From: an uncultured Lachnospiraceae bacterium
Lineage (GTDB): Bacteria; Bacillota; Clostridia; Lachnospirales; Lachnospiraceae
Assembly (NCBI GenBank): GCA_910584695.1
Contig: CAJUBR010000089.1
Span: forward strand, 1-9,966
Reading direction: 5' to 3'
DNA length: 9,966 nt
Shown here: piece by piece, positions 1-5,239 of the stretch
Numbering within the stretch: position 1 is the first letter of the stretch
Layout: each line of letters begins with the position of its first letter
Made by a program: the position numbers and the translations under genes
Notes under the pieces: model-generated
Told to the model about the DNA's origin: nothing
Databases searched by the model: none
Seen by the model: only the letters and a program-made list of their open reading frames with translations

Positions 1-131
1 ATTGTCTATATTGCACAACTAGATTTTGAAAATAAAGAGTTTCGCAATTGCCTAAATAGTTTTTTTATATCATATGCCATCAATTTTCGAAGGAAATGAT
101 GACCCGCTTGTACATCAGTACAATTCATTAT

Positions 132-152
132 ATCATGAACAAAGTTCATGAT
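132..152. repeat. Perfect inverted repeat, 9-bp arms with a 3-base loop
   Basis: ATCATGAAC (132-140), loop AAA, GTTCATGAT (144-152). There is no T-run on either side, so it is not a classic intrinsic terminator. It could be an operator or an RNA hairpin. It lies about 100 bases upstream of the promoter for the DUF805 gene. Confidence 0.5.
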
Positions 153-162
153 CAGCATTCAG

Positions 163-194
163 AAAATCACCCTTGCAGGCAAATGATTTTTTTT
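163..194 (+). terminator. Probable Rho-independent terminator of an upstream gene
   Basis: AAAATCA (163-169) pairs with TGATTTT (184-190), and the T-run continues to 194, giving eight T in a row. The loop contains a small CC-TTGCA-GG palindrome. The stem is short and AT-rich, so strength is uncertain. The position fits the 3' end of a plus-strand gene lying off the left edge. Confidence 0.4.
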
Positions 195-237
195 CATTAT
201 ATCACAAATAAAAGGATAAGGGAAATAAAATTTTGTG

Positions 238-265
238 TTGTTTAATCTTTAAAATGTGATATAAT
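238..265 (+). promoter_or_regulatory. Sigma-A-type promoter of the DUF805 gene
   Basis: TTGTTT (238-243), a 16-base spacer, then TATAAT (260-265) preceded by TGA, which makes an extended -10. A second TATAAT follows directly at 266-271. Transcription should begin near 272, giving a leader of about 45 bases with a strong AGGAGG site. Confidence 0.7.
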
Positions 266-316
266 TATAATGTCGAATGCTTTAATTAACAATGAGGAAA
301 AGAGGAGGAAATGAAA

Positions 317-715
317 ATGAAGTATTTTGTAGACATGTATAAGCGTTATGTAGATTTTTCTGGACGTTCTACAAGAACAGAGTTCTGGTGTGCTTATGGT
401 ATTTACCTTGCGATTTATGCTGTTTTGTACATAATTGCAGCAGTAGCAGGCGGTGTGAGCATGACAGCAATCACTACAGGACAGGCGGCTGCAACGAGTA
501 TAATAGGTGTGATTTTAATGGGAGTGTTGCTGATTTTTGCTTTAGCATCTTTTATTCCGTTACTTGCAATACAGATTCGCCGTTTAAGAGATGCAGGATA
601 TCAATGGTGGGTATTTCTTCTCTGCTATGTAGGTTCTTGCCTCTGTGGTATTGGTGCTATTGTACTGCTTATTTTATTATGTATGCCAACAAAGGAGCCG
701 GAAAATCAGTATTAA
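317..715 (+). CDS. DUF805 family integral membrane protein
   Basis: A small polytopic membrane protein (132 residues) of the DUF805 family, whose biochemical role is unknown. The N-terminal stretch with RYVDFSGRSTRTEFW (residues 10-24) is the characteristic 'F-S-G-R-x-x-R-x-E-[FY]-W' start of the family. Hydrophobic segments are near 26-46, 61-87 and 98-122. The second family signature, RRLRDAGYQWW (88-98), sits between the last two. The tail is short and polar. I chose ATG 317 over ATG 311 because AGGAGG (303-308) lies 8 bases from 317 but only 2 from 311; the longer form would add Met-Lys. It has its own promoter upstream and a stem-loop directly downstream, so it is probably monocistronic. 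The family call is firm from motif recognition. Function is not inferred. Confidence 0.9.
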   Translation: MKYFVDMYKRYVDFSGRSTRTEFWCAYGIYLAIYAVLYIIAAVAGGVSMTAITTGQAAATSIIGVILMGVLLIFALASFIPLLAIQIRRLRDAGYQWWVFLLCYVGSCLCGIGAIVLLILLCMPTKEPENQY

Positions 716-761
716 GAGATAAACAGATTGTTTAATTAGAGAATATGTTTTCATGTTATGG

Positions 762-811
762 AATGCACAAACATAAAGTGTTATGAAACACTGCCGATAT
801 GTTTGTGCATT
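762..811 (+). terminator. Long stem-loop after the DUF805 gene
   Basis: A 14-bp perfect outer stem, AATGCACAAACATA (762-775) with TATGTTTGTGCATT (798-811), encloses a second hairpin, AGTGTT (777-782) with AACACT (787-792). The downstream sequence is only moderately T-rich (TTCTATATT). It most likely ends the DUF805 transcript and isolates it from the next gene. No strong U-tract is present, so it might instead stabilise the mRNA end. Confidence 0.6.
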
Positions 812-815
812 TCTA

Positions 816-1036
816 TATTATGAGTAAAATCTTCGGTAGAATTGCAGGTATACGGATTCATACTAGTGCTACAGAAAGTACCGGCAGCATTCCCGGATTG
901 GTAGTCAATAACTCCGCTGCAAACAACGGGGCATCAATCTTGTAACGTTGCAGAGCAGTGGGGTATGTGACCCTCGCGGCAGTCGCCAAATGTCTGCAAG
1001 CAGCCACTTGGCTCGTTGCTCGCGGAAATAAAACGA
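816..1036. repeat. GC-rich intergenic block, candidate dispersed repeat
   Basis: This stretch is clearly richer in G+C than the intergenic DNA around it and contains no supportable gene. A 41-codon ORF at 820-945 lacks a ribosome binding site. Visible structure: a near-palindrome GCCAAATG...CACTTGGC with CTGCAAGCAG at its centre (about 988-1013), direct copies of CTCGCGG at 973-979 and 1019-1025, and CTGCAA...TTGCAG further upstream. No promoter for the downstream carboxyltransferase is obvious in it. My impression, unverified, is that blocks of this kind recur between genes in Lachnospiraceae genomes. Confidence 0.4.
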
Positions 1037-1048
1037 AGGAGAAGAGAT

Positions 1049-2533
1049 ATGTATTTAGAGAAAATAAACCCTTATAGTGTTGAAAAACAGCATAAACGGG
1101 ATAAACTGCATATTGCAGAGAGAATATCCCTGCTGTTTGACAGGGGAAGCTTTGTGGAATGGTATCCCGATCATGAGGAGCGGAATACAGGATATGACGG
1201 TGTGATTACCGGCTATGGTGATATTTTTGGTCAGAAGGTTTATTTTTACGGGCAGGATTTCACCTGTATGGGAGGAACCTTTGGATACGAGCACAGCAGG
1301 CAGATTATTGCCATTTTGAGAGAAGCGATTGCCAGCCGGAGGCCGATTATTGGTATCTATGATGGCGGGGGAGCCCGGATTCAGGAAGGGGCTGCCGCCG
1401 TTGCCGGCTGTGGGGAATTATTTAATATGAATGTGATGGCATCCGGTTATATTCCGCAGATTGCAATTGTTGCAGGGACATGTGCAGGCGGGGCGGTATA
1501 TTCCCCGGGATTGATGGATTTTGTATTTACCATTGACTCTATCAGTAATATGTTTGTAACCGGGGCAAAGGTAATCAATAAAGTGCAGGGGACGGATTAT
1601 CTGATTGAGGAATTAGGCGGTGCCAAGATTCACTCCGCTGTCAGTGGAGTTGCACATTTTCGTATGAAGGATGAGCAAAGCTGCTATCAGAAAGTAAGGA
1701 AGCTGGTGGAACTGCTGCCGCCATGCTGTAAAAAAGAAAGGATTTTTCAGAAAAATTCGTATCAGGAAAAGAATATCAGAGATATTGGTACCTTATTACC
1801 CAAAGACAGGAAAAAGGAGTATGATGTAAAACCGGTTATCCAGACAATTCTTGATTGTGATAGCTTTATAGAGGTTCAGGAGGAATTTGCACAAAATATC
1901 GTAGTGGGATTTGGCAGGCTTGGAGGTATTACGGTAGGCATGGTTGCAAATCAGACATTATGTAAACAGGGTTCCATTGATTGTGATGCATCGGATAAAG
2001 CAGCCAGACTGGTACAGTACTGTGACTGTTATAATATACCGGTTATTACTCTGGCTGATTCCACTGGGTTTGTTATGGAGGCAGAGCAGGAGTATAAGGG
2101 ACTAATCAGACATGGAGCCAAAATGATAAATGCCTACGCACAGGCAACCACCATTCGTTTGACGGTAATTCTGCGACGGGCATACGGTGGTCCTTATATT
2201 TTCATGGGATGTAAACAATTAGGGGCAGACAGGCATTATGTGTGGCCGGATACCGAAGTGGCAGTTATGAAGGCAGAAGGAGCTGTGGCGGTGATTTGCC
2301 ATAATCAGCTATCAAAATTGGAAGGTGTTGAGAAAAAAGATTATCTGGAAGAACAATTAAGACAATATCAGAAGAATTATATGAATAGTAACCTTGTTCT
2401 GGAACGTCATTTTGTAGACGGAGAAATAGAACCGGAAAAAACGAGGGAAGTTCTTTACAGGGATTTAATATCTTTATCTAAAATGCATCCTGACGTCCCT
2501 CCTAAGAAAAAGCATGTTAATATGCCAATGTAG
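1049..2533 (+). CDS. Acyl-CoA carboxylase/decarboxylase carboxyltransferase subunit
   Basis: A biotin-dependent carboxyltransferase of the crotonase fold (494 residues), the family that holds propionyl-CoA carboxylase beta and methylmalonyl-CoA decarboxylase alpha (MmdA). It would move carboxylate between biotin and an acyl-CoA in the cytoplasm. Two half-domains are visible. The N half has GYDGVITG (48-55), DGGGARIQEG (105-114) and GTCAGGAVYSP (143-153), the first oxyanion glycines. The C half has QEYKGLIRHGAKM (347-359), AYGGPY (378-383), the second oxyanion pair, and WPDTEVAVM (399-407). Deviations: DGGGARIQ where DSGGARIQ is usual, and TGFVME where PGFLPG is usual. ATG 1049 is chosen because AAGGAGAAG (1036-1044) precedes it; a TTG at 1016 would run into the repeat-like leader and has no such site. 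No biotin carrier, biotin carboxylase or decarboxylase membrane subunit is nearby, so the substrate cannot be assigned. Confidence 0.85.
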   Translation: MYLEKINPYSVEKQHKRDKLHIAERISLLFDRGSFVEWYPDHEERNTGYDGVITGYGDIFGQKVYFYGQDFTCMGGTFGYEHSRQIIAILREAIASRRPIIGIYDGGGARIQEGAAAVAGCGELFNMNVMASGYIPQIAIVAGTCAGGAVYSPGLMDFVFTIDSISNMFVTGAKVINKVQGTDYLIEELGGAKIHSAVSGVAHFRMKDEQSCYQKVRKLVELLPPCCKKERIFQKNSYQEKNIRDIGTLLPKDRKKEYDVKPVIQTILDCDSFIEVQEEFAQNIVVGFGRLGGITVGMVANQTLCKQGSIDCDASDKAARLVQYCDCYNIPVITLADSTGFVMEAEQEYKGLIRHGAKMINAYAQATTIRLTVILRRAYGGPYIFMGCKQLGADRHYVWPDTEVAVMKAEGAVAVICHNQLSKLEGVEKKDYLEEQLRQYQKNYMNSNLVLERHFVDGEIEPEKTREVLYRDLISLSKMHPDVPPKKKHVNMPM

Positions 2534-2535
2534 AA

Positions 2536-2573
2536 GATAAAAACGAAGAACAGGGAGACCGAAGTCCCCCTGT
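2536..2573 (-). terminator. Intrinsic terminator of the Gly/Cys-rich gene
   Basis: Read on the minus strand: ACAGGGGGAC, tetraloop TTCG, GTCTCCCTGT, then TCTTCGTTTTTATC. The stem is 10 bp with one G-U pair and a stabilising C(UUCG)G loop. On the plus strand the same G-U pair becomes an A-C mismatch and no T-run follows, so it should act mainly for the minus-strand gene rather than for the carboxyltransferase that converges on it. Confidence 0.8.
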
Positions 2574-2589
2574 ATAAGAGTTAGCAGAA

Positions 2590-2838
2590 TTAGCAGCCGC
2601 AGCCACAGTTAGAGCCGTTGTTGCCGTTTCCGCAGCAGCAAAGAAGAAGTAAGATGATGATGATGCAAGAGCAGTTGCCTCCGCCGAAACCACATCCATC
2701 ATTGCCACCAAATAATCCGTTGCCACAGCCGTTGTCATTGCCGCAGCATGAGAAAAGGATGATAAGAATGATAATCCAAGAGCAGCCGTTGCCGCCGAAG
2801 CCGCATCCGCAGCCGCCTGTTGCTGATAAGTCTCCCAT
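2590..2838 (-). CDS. Small Gly/Cys-rich protein with two Ile/Leu cores, spore-coat-like
   Basis: An 82-residue protein with 15 cysteines and about 24 glycines. It is built as an imperfect duplication. Unit 1 (about 8-41) has a Gly/Cys lead, WIIILIILF (21-29), then CCGN. Unit 2 (about 46-82) has NDGCGFGGGNCSC, IIIILLLL (59-66), then CCCGN and a GCGC end. The hydrophobic runs are only 8-9 residues, too short for ordinary membrane helices. ATG 2838 is preferred: GGAGG lies 8 bases upstream and overlaps an earlier ATG at 2853, which has no site of its own and would add five residues. Similar proteins in clostridia carry labels such as 'chorion class high-cysteine protein' or are grouped loosely with YjcZ-like small sporulation proteins. 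A disulfide-linked coat or surface role is inference. It is transcribed divergently from the S1 gene and has its own terminator. Confidence 0.75.
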   Translation of the reverse strand: MGDLSATGGCGCGFGGNGCSWIIILIILFSCCGNDNGCGNGLFGGNDGCGFGGGNCSCIIIILLLLCCCGNGNNGSNCGCGC

Positions 2839-2868
2839 AAGGAATTCCTCCATTAATCTTTACACTGT

Positions 2869-2895
2869 TATATTATGCAAAGATAGAAAAGGTGT
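2869..2895 (-). promoter_or_regulatory. Candidate mother-cell (sigma-K/E-like) promoter
   Basis: On the minus strand, CATAATATA (2877-2869) fits the sigma-K -10 pattern CATAnnnTA, with AC (2895-2894) 16 bases upstream as the short -35. Transcription would start near 2862, about 24 bases before the start codon at 2838. The pattern has few fixed bases in AT-rich DNA, so a chance match is possible. The spore-coat-like product makes it more credible. No good sigma-A promoter is seen in the same place. Confidence 0.4.
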
Positions 2896-2979
2896 GACAG
2901 TTGTATGGAAAAGTTTTTACTTGTAATTGTCCCGGGCAGATACTTCCATTCTTTTGTTCTGGTAAAATAGTGTTTTATA

Positions 2980-2988
2980 TGGTAGAAT
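2980..2988 (+). promoter_or_regulatory. Candidate extended -10 promoter of the S1/NlpC operon
   Basis: TGG followed by TAGAAT (2983-2988) forms an extended -10. Only a weak -35 (TGGTAA, 2960-2965, 17-base spacer) is present. It lies about 50 bases upstream of the S1-protein start and is the best candidate in the divergent intergenic region. Confidence 0.4.
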
Positions 2989-3038
2989 GAAGAAAGTCAT
3001 CGACATACAGACATTATATTAGAAAGAGGTAAAATAGA

Positions 3039-3953
3039 ATGGAAAATAAGACAATGGCAGATTTTGAAGAGGAACTTACAAATTCTTTCCGGGTGATCAA
3101 AGAAGGAGAGTTGGTAAAGGGAATGATCGTGGATATCAATGATGAGAATGTAACTTTAGATCTTGGGTATTATACACCGGGGGTCATTCCGTTATCCGAA
3201 CTTTCTGAGGATCCGGATTTTTCTGCAATGAAAGACTTAAAGATCGGAGACAGTATAGAGGCTGTTGTGATACAGAAAGATGACGGGATTGGTAACGTAG
3301 AACTTTCTCTGAAAGAAGCGAATGAACTCTCTGTCTGGGAACATTTAAAAGAGAGGATGGAAAAGGAAGAAATCATAACTGTTAAGGTGAAAGAAAGCGT
3401 GAAGAGTGGTGTGGTTGCTTATGTGGAAGGAATTCGTGCATTTATTCCGGCGTCCCATTTATCATCTTCTTATGTAGAAAATACGGAGGAGTTTGTTGGC
3501 AGGCAGATGGAAACAAAGATTATAACGGTGGATGAGGATGCCCGCAAACTGGTTCTTTCTGCAAAAATAGTCTTAAAAGAGAGAGAAGCAGAAAAAGACA
3601 GAGCAAAGATGGCGATGATCGTGCCCGGTTCTGTTTTTGAAGGAACTGTGGAATCCCTTATGCCGTATGGTGCATTTGTACAGATGGACAACGGATTAAC
3701 CGGTCTTGTTCATATTTCCAAGATTTGCATGAAGCGGATTAAGAAACCTTCTGAAGTGTTGTCGGTGGGACAGAAGGTAAAAGTAAAGGTGCTTGAAATA
3801 AAGGATGGCAAGATTAGTTTAAGTATCCGTGATGTAGAGACTAATACTTCAGAGATTGTCACCGATGTCATTGAGGAGTTTGATTATCAATGTGAGGAGA
3901 TACCGAATAATCCGTTTGGTGCTTTGTTGTCAGGGATTAAACTGGATCAATAA
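3039..3953 (+). CDS. Three-domain S1 RNA-binding protein (ribosomal protein S1-like)
   Basis: A 304-residue cytoplasmic protein with three S1 (OB-fold) RNA-binding domains: about 22-93, 109-175 and 195-264. The third has the classic GAFVQMDNGLTGLVHISKI stretch (211-229) and ends KISLSIRDV (258-266). Full-length bacterial S1 usually has four to six domains; this short form is common in Clostridia and is often annotated as 30S ribosomal protein S1 or S1 RNA-binding protein. It probably helps mRNA engage the ribosome or acts as an RNA chaperone. The acidic C-terminal tail closes with NPFGALLSGIKL (291-302). AAAGAGG (3023-3029) sits 9 bases before ATG 3039. The next gene begins 8 bases after the stop, so the two are almost certainly co-transcribed. 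Whether it is the cell's only S1 cannot be told from here, so I give no gene symbol. Confidence 0.9.
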   Translation: MENKTMADFEEELTNSFRVIKEGELVKGMIVDINDENVTLDLGYYTPGVIPLSELSEDPDFSAMKDLKIGDSIEAVVIQKDDGIGNVELSLKEANELSVWEHLKERMEKEEIITVKVKESVKSGVVAYVEGIRAFIPASHLSSSYVENTEEFVGRQMETKIITVDEDARKLVLSAKIVLKEREAEKDRAKMAMIVPGSVFEGTVESLMPYGAFVQMDNGLTGLVHISKICMKRIKKPSEVLSVGQKVKVKVLEIKDGKISLSIRDVETNTSEIVTDVIEEFDYQCEEIPNNPFGALLSGIKLDQ

Positions 3954-3961
3954 AAGGGAAG

Positions 3962-5086
3962 ATGATAATAGTGAACAGAAGAGTCGTAGATAAATGGAAT
4001 GTTATATTCTGTATCGGAATAATATGGAGTATGGTAAATTTGTTTTCAATTAGCAGTATTGCAAAAACGGCATTTTCAAAGGAAAAACCGGTTGGTGTTA
4101 TGTCAACTGCGGTAGGGGATAACATTGCCGTTTCCTGGGAGCCGGTGAAAGGGGCTTCTGGTTACCAGATATATGAAGCGGCAGAAGATGGCAGATATGA
4201 GATGATAAAGCAGACAAAGAGCTGCCGGAGTGTCTTAGGGAAAAAAGAACCGGGAAAAGAGTATCATTATTATATCCGTGCCTATAAGACAGGAAAAAAA
4301 GGTAAGAAAACTTATGGAAAAAGCAGCCGGAAGGTTTCGACTACAGTGGCGGAGGAAGGGAGTTCTACGATAAAGAATTTTTTAAAGACTGCGATTGCAC
4401 CGGTAGGTTCTACCATGTACGTATGGGGAGGTGGCTGGAATAAGGAGGATACGGCTGCGGGACCGGACGCAAAACGGATCGGTTTAAGTCCGGCATGGAG
4501 GAAGTTTGCAAAGACAAAAAAGAAATCCTATAACTACAGGAATTATCGTTATCAGATTCATAACGGTCTGGACTGTTCCGGTTATGTTGGCTGGTGTGTG
4601 TATAATGTGATGAATACAAAGAAGAATCGGAAAGGATACGTGTATTCTGCATCAAAACAGGCGAAGACCTTTTCGAAACTCGGTTTTGGAACTTACCGTC
4701 CGGCAAAGAAGGTAACGGACTATCAGGCAGGAGATATTATGAGCTCCACTTGTAAATGCTGCGGACATGTGTGGATTGTAATTGGTCAGTGCAGCGATGG
4801 GAGTGTGGTACTGGTACATTCTTCGCCCTCCGGAGTTCAGATTTGCGGTACAGTAACACTCTCGGGAAAGAAAAACAGTAAAGCTTATAAGCTGGCAAAA
4901 AAATATATGAAAAAGTATTATTCCGCATGGTATAAGAAATATCCAAAGGTGGATAGAGGAAGTACGTATCTTTCCCACTATGGGCAGATGCGTTGGAAAA
5001 CAGCAGGAGAGAATATTGTATTGTCGGATCCGGATGGTTATCAGGATATGAGTGCAGAGGAAGTGCTGAAGGATTTATTCCAGTGA
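3962..5086 (+). CDS. Exported FN3-NlpC/P60 cell-wall hydrolase-like protein
   Basis: A 374-residue protein. Residues 12-38 are a hydrophobic signal or anchor segment. A fibronectin type III-like domain follows at about 42-129 (VSWEPVKGASGYQIYEA, then YHYYIRAYK). An NlpC/P60-like papain-fold domain covers about 140-300. The expected catalytic Cys is Cys205 in LDCSGYVGW and the His is His269 in CGHVWIVIG; His286 in VLVHSS may be the third residue. Family members cleave peptide bonds in peptidoglycan stems, typically D-Glu to diamino acid. The mature part is very Lys/Tyr rich, which suits wall binding. The tail LSDPDGYQDMS (354-364) looks conserved in related Lachnospiraceae proteins, from memory. 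The start is uncertain: AGGG is only 3 bases from ATG 3962, whereas GTG 3971 has GGAAG at a better distance of 9. The catalytic call is firm; the wall target is inferred. Confidence 0.85.
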   Translation: MIIVNRRVVDKWNVIFCIGIIWSMVNLFSISSIAKTAFSKEKPVGVMSTAVGDNIAVSWEPVKGASGYQIYEAAEDGRYEMIKQTKSCRSVLGKKEPGKEYHYYIRAYKTGKKGKKTYGKSSRKVSTTVAEEGSSTIKNFLKTAIAPVGSTMYVWGGGWNKEDTAAGPDAKRIGLSPAWRKFAKTKKKSYNYRNYRYQIHNGLDCSGYVGWCVYNVMNTKKNRKGYVYSASKQAKTFSKLGFGTYRPAKKVTDYQAGDIMSSTCKCCGHVWIVIGQCSDGSVVLVHSSPSGVQICGTVTLSGKKNSKAYKLAKKYMKKYYSAWYKKYPKVDRGSTYLSHYGQMRWKTAGENIVLSDPDGYQDMSAEEVLKDLFQ

Positions 5087-5193
5087 GTAACGTGCTGGGT
5101 AAACCGAATACACCGCTGTTTACAGCAGAGTTATGGATTTTGTGAACAATGAGTTATGTAAACCTTATAGAAAAGGAATGTATCATATTCAAT

Positions 5194-5236
5194 AAAATCC
5201 CATACCTTATTTATGAGAGATAAGGTATGGGATTTT
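5194..5236 (+). terminator. Perfect 16-bp stem-loop at the S8 peptidase start
   Basis: AAAATCCCATACCTTA (5194-5209) pairs without mismatch with TAAGGTATGGGATTTT (5221-5236) across an 11-base loop. The stem begins with an A-run and ends with a T-run (TTTTGTT), as in bidirectional intrinsic terminators, so it probably ends the S1/NlpC transcript. The right arm holds the only SD-like bases (AAGG, 5222-5225) for the peptidase, and its ATG (5240) starts 3 bases past the stem. Confidence 0.75.
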
Positions 5237-5239
5237 GTT

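Larger units (their letters stand above)
1..237. other. Left-edge non-coding stretch, possibly the end of an upstream gene
   Basis: No convincing complete gene is seen here. Plus-strand frame 1 is open from the first base to a TGA at 97-99 (32 codons), while the other two plus frames stop within about 30 bases, so this could be the tail of a gene cut by the window edge. The peptide has no motif I recognise and the stretch is AT-rich, so chance is not excluded. The rest holds a hairpin, a terminator-like structure and a 12-base direct repeat, TTCATTATATCA, at 124-135 and 193-204. Confidence 0.3.

Noticed and set aside
388..735. 115-codon ORF in another frame of the DUF805 gene
   Set aside because: A shadow frame. 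The DUF805 reading has family motifs, an SD and a promoter.
820..945. 41-codon ORF starting with ATG in the GC-rich block
   Set aside because: No ribosome binding site, directly behind a terminator-like stem, and it lies in a stretch better explained as an intergenic repeat.
2618..2926. 102-codon plus-strand ORF rich in Pro and Gln opposite the Cys-rich gene
   Set aside because: It is the antisense reading of the Gly/Cys codons. It has no ribosome binding site, whereas the minus strand has a strong SD, a terminator and a sensible protein.
4410..4978. Several minus-strand ORFs opposite the FN3-NlpC gene
   Set aside because: No ribosome binding sites and no recognisable protein. The plus strand has an intact catalytic domain.
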